DNA of 9,977 bases. Source: an uncultured Caulobacter sp. Lineage in GTDB: Bacteria; Pseudomonadota; Alphaproteobacteria; Caulobacterales; Caulobacteraceae. The stretch's first letter is position 1. Each line of letters opens with the position of its first letter. Position numbers and translations under genes: made by a program. Below, one piece after another: positions 1 to 5,934 of this stretch. Under the pieces are notes generated by a model. That model made no database searches, had not been told where the DNA came from, and saw only the letters and a program-made list of their open reading frames with translations. The stretch covers positions 1 to 9,977 of the forward strand of contig CALKHU010000033.1 in the NCBI GenBank assembly GCA_937991555.1, given 5' to 3'.

Positions 1-1061
1 TGGCCGAGCCACCGGGTGTCGGCCTCGAACATGTCGCGCAGGTCCGGCATGCCGTACTTCAGCATCGCCAGGCGGTCGATGCCGAGGCCGAAGGCGAAGC
101 CCTGGTAGACGTCCGGGTCGATGCCGCAGTGGCGCAGCACGTTGGGATGGACCATCCCGCAGCCGAGGATCTCCAGCCAGTCGCTGCCCATGCCGATGCG
201 GATTTCGCCGCCCGAACGGTCGCAGCCGATGTCCATCTCGGCGCTGGGTTCGGTGAACGGGAAGTGGTGCGGCCGGAAGCGGCTGACCACGCTGTCGACC
301 TCGAAGAAGCGGGCGACGAAGGTCTCCAGGGTCCACTTCAGGTGGCCCATGTGGATGCCCTTGTCGATGACCAGGCCTTCCATCTGGTGGAACACCGGCG
401 TGTGGGTCGCGTCGCTGTCGCAGCGATAGGTGCGGCCAGGCACGACGATGCGGATCGGCGGCTCAGTGCCGGTGGCGATCCACGGCGCCGGCGGCGGCGT
501 GTTGGACTTCTTCATCGCCCGCACCTGCACCGGGCTGGTGTGGGTGCGGAGCAGCTTGCGTTCGCCGTCCGGTCCCGGGTGGAAGAAGAAGGTGTCGTGC
601 ATCTCCCGCGCCGGATGCTTCTCGGGGAAGTTCAGGGCGGTGAAGTTGTTGAAGTCGGTCTCGATGTCCGGCCCTTCGGCGACGGCGAAGCCCATCTCGG
701 CGAAGATGGCGATCATCTCGTCCATGACCTGCATGGTCGGATGCACCGAGCCCTTGCGGCGGGCCGGGGCGGGCAGGGTCAGGTCGAGGCGCTCGGCGGC
801 CAGGCGGGCGTCGAGCTCGGCGGCCTCCAGCGCTTCCTTGCGGGCGGCGATGGCCGTCTGCACCCGGTCGCGCAGGCCGTTGATGGCCGGGCCGGCCGCC
901 TTGCGCTCGTCCGGGCTCATCGAACCCAGGGTCTTGAGCAGGCCGGAGATGGAGCCGGACTTGCCGAGCGCGGCGACGCGGATCGCCTCCAGCGCGGCGA
1001 CGTCGGCGGCGGCGGCGATCTGGGCCGACAGGTCGGCTTCGAGTTGGGAAAGGTCGGTCAT
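1..1061 (-). CDS. pheS: Phenylalanyl-tRNA synthetase alpha subunit (3' end cut by window edge)
   Basis: Class II aminoacyl-tRNA synthetase subunit that charges tRNA-Phe with phenylalanine in the cytoplasm as an alpha2-beta2 enzyme with PheT. The window holds 353 residues from an ATG at 1059-1061; family members are usually about 340-360, so only the last few codons are missing at base 1. Residues 1-90 form the alanine-rich helical N-terminal arm; the catalytic domain follows. Visible landmarks are the motif-2 region with YRCDSD (from Y212) running into HTPVFHQMEG, and the motif-3 sequence GLGIDRLAM (325-333). There is no clear Shine-Dalgarno before the ATG. A weak TTTCCG/17-base/TAGATC pair lies so close upstream that the message may be nearly leaderless (inference). 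pheS is cut off from rplT by a terminator and a palindromic repeat, so it probably has its own promoter. pheT is expected just beyond the left edge. Identity is secure. Confidence 0.97.
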   Translation of the reverse strand, partial: MTDLSQLEADLSAQIAAAADVAALEAIRVAALGKSGSISGLLKTLGSMSPDERKAAGPAINGLRDRVQTAIAARKEALEAAELDARLAAERLDLTLPAPARRKGSVHPTMQVMDEMIAIFAEMGFAVAEGPDIETDFNNFTALNFPEKHPAREMHDTFFFHPGPDGERKLLRTHTSPVQVRAMKKSNTPPPAPWIATGTEPPIRIVVPGRTYRCDSDATHTPVFHQMEGLVIDKGIHMGHLKWTLETFVARFFEVDSVVSRFRPHHFPFTEPSAEMDIGCDRSGGEIRIGMGSDWLEILGCGMVHPNVLRHCGIDPDVYQGFAFGLGIDRLAMLKYGMPDLRDMFEADTRWLG

Positions 1062-1100
1062 GACGGGGTGTGATCTAGGTGGTTTTGGCTTCATCGGAAA

Positions 1101-1220
1101 CCCTCTCCCCCTGCGGGAGAGGGTGGTCTGCGAAGCAGGCCGGATGAGGGGTCTCGCTGTACTCAACCCCTCATCCGGCCCTTCGGGCCACCTTCTCCCG
1201 CAAGGGGAGAAGGAGAGGGG
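1101..1220. repeat. Double palindromic intergenic repeat (REP/BIME-like) between rplT and pheS
   Basis: Two copies of a palindromic unit face each other. Arm 1101-1151 and arm 1167-1220 are imperfect inverted repeats. The innermost 14 bases match exactly (GGCCGGATGAGGGG at 1138-1151 against CCCCTCATCCGGCC at 1167-1180), around a 15-base spacer. Each arm has its own outer hairpin: CCCTCTCCC...GGGAGAGGG at 1101-1123 and CCTTCTCCC...GGGAGAAGG at 1191-1213. The layout resembles the REP/BIME and RIME families of short mobile palindromes in bacterial intergenic DNA, and I recall closely similar sequences repeating in alphaproteobacterial genomes. It is non-coding. In RNA it could fold as a large cruciform hairpin backing up the rplT terminator. 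Confidence 0.8.
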
Positions 1221-1258
1221 AAAAACGAAAAGCCCCCCGGCTCGCACCGGAGGGCTTT
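1221..1258 (-). terminator. Intrinsic terminator of the rpmI-rplT unit
   Basis: Read on the minus strand, 35 bases after the rplT stop, the sequence forms AAAGCCC-t-CCGG, a six-base loop, then CCGG-g-GGGCTTTT followed by CGTTTTT. A GC-rich stem with a T-rich tail is the classic Rho-independent form. It ends transcription of rpmI-rplT before pheS. Confidence 0.85.
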
Positions 1259-1293
1259 CCAGATCGTCAGAGGGAGCGAGCTCCCAAGAACCA

Positions 1294-1650
1294 TCAAGCC
1301 AGCGCGGCGCGAACCTTGTCGGCGATGGCCTTGAACGCGGCGGCGTCCTGGCCGGCGATGTCGGCGAGGACCTTGCGGTCGATCTCGATGCCCGACTTGT
1401 CGAGGCCGTGGATGAACTGCGAGTAGGTGAAGCCTTCCAGACGGGCCGCCGCATTGATGCGCTGGATCCACAGGCTGCGGAAGTTGCGCTTGCGGACCTT
1501 GCGGTCGCGGTAGGCGTACTGGCCGGCCTTGTCGACGGCGGCCTTGGCGGTCCGGATGGTGTTCTTGCGGCGGCCGTAGAAGCCCTTGGCCTGCTCCAGA
1601 ACCTTCTTGTGCTTGGCGTGGGCGACGACGCCCCGTTTCACGCGAGCCAT
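1294..1650 (-). CDS. rplT: 50S ribosomal protein L20
   Basis: Binds 23S rRNA early in assembly of the large ribosomal subunit; in several bacteria it also represses its own operon through the mRNA leader. The 118-residue product has the usual L20 length and sequence: MARVKRGVVAHAKHKK at the N-terminus, the long basic helical region with KGFYGRRKN and YAYRDRKVRKR, then the globular part with WIQRINAAAR and FIHGL. The ATG at 1648-1650 has a good Shine-Dalgarno (AGAGGAG) overlapping the rpmI stop; the gap is 15 bases, so the two genes form one operon with likely coupled translation. An intrinsic terminator follows. Identity is secure. Confidence 0.98.
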   Translation of the reverse strand: MARVKRGVVAHAKHKKVLEQAKGFYGRRKNTIRTAKAAVDKAGQYAYRDRKVRKRNFRSLWIQRINAAARLEGFTYSQFIHGLDKSGIEIDRKVLADIAGQDAAAFKAIADKVRAALA

Positions 1651-1665
1651 ATCTCAGCGCTCCTC

Positions 1666-1866
1666 TTAAAGGCCGTAGGGCAGGTAGGACTTGATGGTCT
1701 TGGCGTCAGCCTCGCTCATCACCTTCGTGCCGCGCTGTTGGCGAATGTACTTGCCGTTGTGGCTGATGAGGCGGTGGCGCTTGCCGGCCACGCCGGCCTT
1801 CAGCTTGCCGGTCGCCGTCATCTTGAAGCGCTTCTTGGCGCCCGATTTGGTCTTCAGTTTCGGCAT
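1666..1866 (-). CDS. rpmI: 50S ribosomal protein L35
   Basis: Small basic protein of the large ribosomal subunit, 66 residues, the normal L35 length. It begins MPKLKTKSGAKKRFK and contains GKRHRLISHNGKY, both hallmarks of the family, and ends SYLPYGL. The start at 1864-1866 is chosen because L35 proteins begin MPKxKTxxGAKKRF. The frame stays open upstream to 1923 (MPWRFLC...), but that extension is not L35-like. No strong Shine-Dalgarno precedes the ATG. Instead a perfect six-base-pair hairpin with a UCCG loop sits seven bases upstream, which may bear on control. rplT follows after 15 bases. A candidate promoter lies about 90 bases upstream. Confidence 0.97.
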   Translation of the reverse strand: MPKLKTKSGAKKRFKMTATGKLKAGVAGKRHRLISHNGKYIRQQRGTKVMSEADAKTIKSYLPYGL

Positions 1867-1872
1867 TTTGCT

Positions 1873-1888
1873 CAGGGCCGGAGCCCTG
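1873..1888 (-). promoter_or_regulatory. Leader hairpin with UNCG-type loop just ahead of rpmI
   Basis: On the minus strand CAGGGC-TCCG-GCCCTG makes a perfect six-base-pair stem closed by C-G around a UCCG loop, a member of the very stable UNCG tetraloop class. It ends six bases before the rpmI ATG and occupies the ribosome-binding area. Ribosomal protein operons containing L20 are known to be controlled by leader structures in E. coli and Bacillus. Whether this hairpin does so here is inference. Confidence 0.5.
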
Positions 1889-1956
1889 TCCTCTGTAGAG
1901 ATGCATAAGAACCGCCAAGGCATGCCATTTGGCCCGGCGGTTCGGGAAAGGCGGGG

Positions 1957-1985
1957 CTAATACGGCATAGCCACGCCTTAGGCAA
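1957..1985 (-). promoter_or_regulatory. Candidate housekeeping promoter for rpmI-rplT
   Basis: On the minus strand a -35-like TTGCCT (1980-1985) and a -10-like TATTAG (1957-1962) are separated by exactly 17 bases, each matching four of six consensus positions. It lies in the 121-base gap between the S41 peptidase stop and rpmI and would give a leader of roughly 80 bases. This would make rpmI-rplT independent of the upstream genes. Confidence 0.45.
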
Positions 1986-1987
1986 GG

Positions 1988-3331
1988 TCAGTCGCGCCGG
2001 AAGGCCTGGGCCGAGCCGCGCTCGGAGAGGATCTCGAGCCCTTCGGCCGTGAAACGCACGCGGGCGCTGGTCACGCCCTCCAGGCTGTAGAGGCCGGCCT
2101 CGTCCAGCGGCGCGAGCCGGCGCTCAGGGCGGTCCGGACGGGACAGCCACAGGGCGCCGTCGCGCCAGGCCACCGTCGCGGGGCCGTAGCGGCCGGCGAG
2201 GGCCTGCTGCCGCTCGGCCGGGACGGCCGGCGGCTTCACCCGGGCCTCTGCCTCCGCCAGCGCCCAGCGGTGCTTGCTGGAGTCGGGGCCGCCGGCGTCC
2301 GCCAGCCTGCGCAGCGCACGGGCGAGGGCGACGTCCAGCGCGGTCCGGGGCGCGACGTCGAGGTCCGGAGCGACGCCGACGCCTTCCCAGTTTCCGCCGC
2401 TGACCGAATGGACCGGGCGCCCGGTCGAGATGCTGAACACGAAGCCCGGCGCGATCGGCAGCAGGTCGTTGTTATTGGCCGCGCCAGCGGTGGTCGCGCC
2501 GACCAGTTCGCCCAGCCTGAACAGCTTCACATGCGAGGCGAACTCCTCGGCCGCCGAGCCGACGCCCTGGTCCGTCAGCACGTAGAGCGGCTTGCCGGTC
2601 AGGCGGCCGGCGGGCAGGTGGCTCAGCGTCCGCGACTGGGCCGGCGGCTCCCCGGCCAGGTAGAAGGTCTGCAGCAGCCGGTCCGCCGCCATGAAGTGGC
2701 TGGTCAGGTAGTTGACCGCCATGGCGTTGCCGCCGCCGTTGCCTCGCAGGTCGATGATCACGGCGTCGCCGCCGCGCAGGAAGCGCATCGCGTCGTCGTA
2801 GGCCTGGCCCGAGGCGTCGTTGACCCACAGGAACAGGCTGATCTTCAGATAGCGCACATTGCCCGGCAGGATGCGCATCTCGGTCAGGCCGTGATTGTCG
2901 CGCAGGGCCATGGCGGTGAAGTAGGCGTCCTCGTCCCCGCCCGCGGCGCCGCCGGCCTGCGGGGGCGCAGAGCGGACGGCGTACTGGGCCGGGTCGTAGA
3001 GCAGGTACATGTGGCCGTCGTGGCTGGCGGCCGACAGGTCCTCGGTGACGGCGCGGACGAAGTCCTCGGCGCGGTCGCGGGCGTAGCGCCCGGACCGCTC
3101 GGCGCGGGTCAGACGGTCGATGATCGCCTCGCGCCGCTCCGGGAAGACGTAGCGCTCGGCCACCAGCCGACGGATCTCGGCGAGGGCGCGGGTTCGGTCG
3201 GCGGCGGTGATCCGGCCCGAGGTCGCGGCCTCGACGGCCGGGGCGGGGGCGATCTGGGCGAGAGTCGGCGCCGCGCTCCCGGCCAGCAGAAGCAGGCCGA
3301 GGGCGGCTGCGGGCAGCCTGTGCAGGGTCAT
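1988..3331 (-). CDS. Exported S41-family serine peptidase (IRBP/CtpA-like)
   Basis: Predicted periplasmic or secreted peptidase of 447 residues; the substrate cannot be told. Residues 1-25 are a signal peptide: MTLHRL, a leucine/alanine core, and a likely cleavage after PTLA. A helical N-terminal region (about 40-130) precedes the S41 core, which carries IIDLRGNGGGN (192-202) and the nucleophile motif GVGSAAEEF with Ser259. These match the interphotoreceptor-retinoid-binding-protein-like branch of S41. No PDZ domain is evident between them, unlike classic CtpA. The tail (about 375-447) is a small beta-rich domain (GRYGPATVAWRDGALWL...) resembling the C-terminal domain that often follows hydrolases. 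The ATG at 3329-3331 overlaps the MarR stop as ATGA with no strong Shine-Dalgarno of its own, so translation is probably coupled to the regulator. Family call firm, function unknown. Confidence 0.88.
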   Translation of the reverse strand: MTLHRLPAAALGLLLLAGSAAPTLAQIAPAPAVEAATSGRITAADRTRALAEIRRLVAERYVFPERREAIIDRLTRAERSGRYARDRAEDFVRAVTEDLSAASHDGHMYLLYDPAQYAVRSAPPQAGGAAGGDEDAYFTAMALRDNHGLTEMRILPGNVRYLKISLFLWVNDASGQAYDDAMRFLRGGDAVIIDLRGNGGGNAMAVNYLTSHFMAADRLLQTFYLAGEPPAQSRTLSHLPAGRLTGKPLYVLTDQGVGSAAEEFASHVKLFRLGELVGATTAGAANNNDLLPIAPGFVFSISTGRPVHSVSGGNWEGVGVAPDLDVAPRTALDVALARALRRLADAGGPDSSKHRWALAEAEARVKPPAVPAERQQALAGRYGPATVAWRDGALWLSRPDRPERRLAPLDEAGLYSLEGVTSARVRFTAEGLEILSERGSAQAFRRD

Positions 3332-3819
3332 GCGGGGGTCTTCATCTCCAGGGCCAGCGCCACGCGGTCGCGCAGCGCGTCGCGGTCGAGGGCGGCCGAA
3401 AGCGCGTCCAGGCCTTCGACGAGGGTCGGGGCTTCTTCCGCCAGGATGGCGGCGGTGGCGTTGTTGATCGCATCCCAGAGCGGCTTGAGCTGGACCGCCA
3501 TCGCCGCGCCCCTGGCGCTGACCGCCAGCACGTGGCGACGGCCGTCCGATGCGTCGGCGCGGCTCTCGATCAGGCCTTCGGCGAGGAGCGCCGAGCGCAC
3601 CTGGCTGACGGCGGCGTGGGTGACGCCGAGCCGCTGGGCCAGTTCGCCCACCGTCGCGGGACCATCGACCAGCAGCGCCGTGAACACGGCGTACCAGCGC
3701 GGCTCGAAGCCGAGCCCCGCCTCGCGATAGAGGGCGGTGACGTCGCGATCGAGCCGCTCGACCAGTCTGCGCAGGCGGGAGCCGAAGCCGCCGCCGGGAG
3801 GGATGTCGATGAACTTCAT
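3328..3819 (-). CDS. MarR-family transcriptional regulator
   Basis: DNA-binding regulator of 163 residues, the usual MarR length. A winged helix-turn-helix spans about 42-101: the ATVGELAQRLGVTHAAVSQ segment (55-73) with recognition helix THAAVSQVRSAL, then the wing DASDGRRHVLAVS (89-101). Flanking helices would make the dimer interface. I chose the ATG at 3817-3819 (MKFIDIPPGGG). The frame is open to 3915, but the extension is not MarR-like and crosses likely promoter sequence. There is no clear Shine-Dalgarno. A near-palindrome GTAAGCGCTAAC lies eight bases upstream and could be its own operator. The stop overlaps the S41 peptidase start, so it most likely controls that gene and itself (inference). 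The ligand is unknown. Confidence 0.9.
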   Translation of the reverse strand: MKFIDIPPGGGFGSRLRRLVERLDRDVTALYREAGLGFEPRWYAVFTALLVDGPATVGELAQRLGVTHAAVSQVRSALLAEGLIESRADASDGRRHVLAVSARGAAMAVQLKPLWDAINNATAAILAEEAPTLVEGLDALSAALDRDALRDRVALALEMKTPA

Positions 3820-3826
3820 ATTTTCA

Positions 3827-3838
3827 GTAAGCGCTAAC
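3827..3838. promoter_or_regulatory. Candidate operator palindrome ahead of the MarR gene
   Basis: GTAAGCGCTAAC is a dyad with 10 of 12 bases symmetric and a perfect AGCGCT centre, starting eight bases upstream of the MarR ATG. MarR proteins commonly bind palindromes at their own promoters. A weak -35-like TTGCCG lies further upstream, and a GAGTC site (the CcrM methylation motif GANTC) at 3845-3849 falls in the same stretch. This is a single site, so it is only a candidate. Confidence 0.35.
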
Positions 3839-3901
3839 GGATCGGAGTCGGCAAGGCCCCCGCGCGTTAAATCGCGGTCATGCGGGAGGAGACCCGCAAA
3901 C

Positions 3902-3926
3902 GCGGGCGGCGACAAGCCCCGCCCGC
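3902..3926 (-). terminator. Hairpin after the S9 peptidase gene (possible terminator)
   Basis: GCGGGCGG and CCGCCCGC form a perfect eight-base-pair stem around a nine-base loop, 20 bases downstream of the S9 peptidase stop on the minus strand. Only GTTTG follows, so the T-run is poor. A second hairpin, TGCGGG-six bases-CCCGCA at 3881-3898, follows at once. Together they probably separate the S9 gene from the MarR-S41 unit. Confidence 0.45.
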
Positions 3927-3945
3927 ACCGCCCGTCCCTGGCGGT

Positions 3946-5877
3946 CTACTCCGGCGGGTTATGTCTGAGCAGGAAGGCGACCAGGGCTTCCAGCATCTGC
4001 TGGCGCGTCGCCGGTCCCGAGAGGTAGTGGTCCTCCCCGGCGAGCGTGACCAGGTCGACCGGCTTGCCCGCGGCCTTCAGGGCGTCGGCCATCAGCACGG
4101 ATTGCTGGTAGGGCACGGTGGTGTCGTCCTTGCCGTGGATCAGGAGGATCGGGGCGTCGGCCTTCGCCGCCTGCCGCGCCGGAGAGATCTGCGCCAGCAC
4201 GGGGTCGGCGCCGTTGCTGGCGCCCCAGAAGCGCGTCCAGTACCGCACCGCCTCCGACTTCTCGCCCGACCGGTCCGCGCGCCAGTCGAGGAAGCGGGGC
4301 AGGTCGCTGACCGGGGCGACGGCGACCGCGCAGCGATAGACGCCCGGATCCAGCGTCGGACCGGCGAGGGCGGCGTAGCCGCCGTAGCTGGCGCCGGCGA
4401 TGCAGACGCGCTTCGGATCGATCACGCCTTCCGCCGCCAGCGCCCTGACGCCGTCGGAGAGGTCGGTCTGCATCTTGCGGCCCCATTCGCCGTAGCCGGC
4501 CACCTGGAGACCGGCCGTCACCCGGGCCGAGCCCCTGAAGTTGGGCTGCAGCACCGCATAGCCCCGGGACGCCAGGGCCTGGGCCCACCAGTCGAAGGTC
4601 TGTTCGTCCCGCGCCGCCGGCCCCCCGTGCGGCAGGACGATCAGCGGCAGCCCCTTCGGATCGCGGCCCACCGGCAGGGTCAGGTAGCCCGGGATCTCGA
4701 GACCGTCCCGCGCCTTGTAGCGGTAGGGTTTCATCGCCGCGACCGCCTCGGGCGGGACCCCCGGGTAGTCGTCGCCGATGATGTCGGCCCGCTTGTTGGC
4801 GAGATCGACCAGATAGTGGACGCCGGGGTTGCCGGGGCCCTCGACCCGGACCGCGACCTTGGTCCAGTCCGCCGTCCAGGATTCCAGTTCGACGACCTGG
4901 CCCTTGAAAGTCCGCGTGACCTTGTCCCACGCCGCCTTGGCGACAGGATCGATCATTACGGTGCGCGAGGCGTCGTCGGTGTAGGTCGCGCCGATCAGCC
5001 GCGATGTGGCCGGGTCGACGACGACGCCGTCGTAGGCCTGTCCCTCGGGCAGGGCCGCCGCCGGCGCGCCATCCGGACCCACCGCGATGAACTCCGACCC
5101 CTTCTCGCCGGCGACGGCGATGACGATCTTGCCGCCATCGGGGCTGAACGACACGAGGCTCGGCGAATCGAGCAGGGCGTTGATCTGGAACACCTCCGGC
5201 CAGCCGCTGCGTCCGCGCCGGAGCGAAGCGCCCCAGCCTCCGCCCACGCTGTTGTAGCGCGACCGGGCGCCGGGCTGCCCTTCCGCGTCGACCAGCCAGC
5301 CCTCGCCATCGGTCGTGGTGGTGTCGACGATGGCCGCCGAGCCGTCCGCGATCGAGACCCGCGCCAGCACGAAGGCCGGCGTCCCTTCGTTCGACAGCAC
5401 ACGCAGGTAGGCATAGGCCTTGCCGTCGAGGATGCGCACGACAGGCATGTCGAAGATCATGCCGTAGGCGTTGGGCACGCGGCCGGAGAGGTTGATGATC
5501 CGCTTCTTGCTGACGCTGAACGACTGCGCCGTGAAGAAGGTCATCTTGGGCAGGCCGATCTCCGGCAGGGACCGCGTCTGGCTGGTGACGACCACGATGT
5601 CGTCGTTGCCGGCCCAGGTCAGGCCGGCGACGTCGAGTTTGCCCAGGTTCAGCCCCGCGAGGACCTGGCCTTCGAGCGTCTGCAGCACGAGCCTGCGGTC
5701 CTCGCCGCTGACTCCGACGAAGGCCAGGCGAGACCCGTCGGGCGACAGGCTGACGTGGTTGATCGCCGGCAGCGCGCCATAGGCCGACAGCGGCGGCGGC
5801 GCGGCGAGCGCCGGCGCGACGGCGCCGACGCAGATGATGACGGCCGCGGCGACGGCGGCCCAGATTCCCGAACGCAT
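3946..5877 (-). CDS. Exported S9-family serine peptidase (prolyl oligopeptidase/acylaminoacyl-peptidase type)
   Basis: Predicted periplasmic peptidase of 643 residues that would cleave short peptides. Residues 1-25 are a signal peptide with an alanine-rich core and likely cleavage after PALA. About 30-370 is a beta-propeller-like region with WD40-type strands (VSLSPDGSRLAFVG, VSFSPDGGKIVIAV). The rest is the alpha/beta-hydrolase domain: HGGPAARDEQ as oxyanion-region motif, GASYGG with nucleophile Ser497, HGKDDTTVP with Asp585, and GEDHYL with His617, so the triad is complete. The ATG at 5875-5877 has a strong GGGGGAG Shine-Dalgarno, which lies inside an inverted repeat. It sits 57 bases after the MFS gene on the same strand, so the pair may be co-transcribed. 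Lasso-peptide isopeptidases belong to this family in related bacteria, but no lasso genes are nearby. Family secure, substrate unknown. Confidence 0.93.
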   Translation of the reverse strand: MRSGIWAAVAAAVIICVGAVAPALAAPPPLSAYGALPAINHVSLSPDGSRLAFVGVSGEDRRLVLQTLEGQVLAGLNLGKLDVAGLTWAGNDDIVVVTSQTRSLPEIGLPKMTFFTAQSFSVSKKRIINLSGRVPNAYGMIFDMPVVRILDGKAYAYLRVLSNEGTPAFVLARVSIADGSAAIVDTTTTDGEGWLVDAEGQPGARSRYNSVGGGWGASLRRGRSGWPEVFQINALLDSPSLVSFSPDGGKIVIAVAGEKGSEFIAVGPDGAPAAALPEGQAYDGVVVDPATSRLIGATYTDDASRTVMIDPVAKAAWDKVTRTFKGQVVELESWTADWTKVAVRVEGPGNPGVHYLVDLANKRADIIGDDYPGVPPEAVAAMKPYRYKARDGLEIPGYLTLPVGRDPKGLPLIVLPHGGPAARDEQTFDWWAQALASRGYAVLQPNFRGSARVTAGLQVAGYGEWGRKMQTDLSDGVRALAAEGVIDPKRVCIAGASYGGYAALAGPTLDPGVYRCAVAVAPVSDLPRFLDWRADRSGEKSEAVRYWTRFWGASNGADPVLAQISPARQAAKADAPILLIHGKDDTTVPYQQSVLMADALKAAGKPVDLVTLAGEDHYLSGPATRQQMLEALVAFLLRHNPPE

Positions 5878-5879
5878 GT

Positions 5880-5931
5880 GAACTCCCCCCGAACTCGCCG
5901 CGCAGCCTAGACGCGCGTCCGGGGGAAGTTC
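5880..5931 (-). promoter_or_regulatory. Inverted repeat enclosing the S9 peptidase ribosome-binding site
   Basis: GAACTCCCCCCG (5880-5891) and CGGGGGAAGTTC (5920-5931) pair in 11 of 12 positions, with an inner five-base-pair CGCGC/GCGCG stem (5899-5903 with 5913-5917). In the minus-strand RNA the 3' arm contains the GGGGGAG Shine-Dalgarno of the S9 gene, and the 5' arm starts three bases after the MFS stop codon. It could end transcription after the MFS gene or mask the ribosome site. No T-run follows, which makes masking more likely than termination. Confidence 0.45.
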
Positions 5932-5934
5932 AAG

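Noticed and set aside
1062..1293. A small pheM-like leader peptide gene before pheS
   Set aside because: The gap holds a terminator and paired palindromes, but I found no short Phe-rich reading frame with a ribosome site ahead of pheS.
129..1908. Plus-strand frames opposite pheS, rplT and rpmI
   Set aside because: The minus strand encodes unmistakable PheS, L20 and L35. The plus frames run across two real genes and an intergenic repeat and show no family resemblance.
1867..1923. N-terminal extension of L35 to 1923
   Set aside because: L35 proteins begin MPKxKT; the extra 19 residues are not family-like and overlap the leader hairpin.
3946..5877. S9 peptidase as a lasso-peptide isopeptidase
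   Set aside because: Those enzymes are S9 members in related bacteria, but no lasso precursor, cyclase, cysteine-protease-like maturation gene or TonB receptor is in the window, and the general S9 features do not single out that subgroup.
3880..5910. Plus-strand reading frame of 676 codons opposite the S9 peptidase
   Set aside because: The minus strand carries a complete peptidase with signal peptide and full catalytic triad. The plus-strand product is compositionally biased (Arg, Gly, Asp, Val) with no recognisable domain, as expected from antisense frames in very GC-rich DNA.
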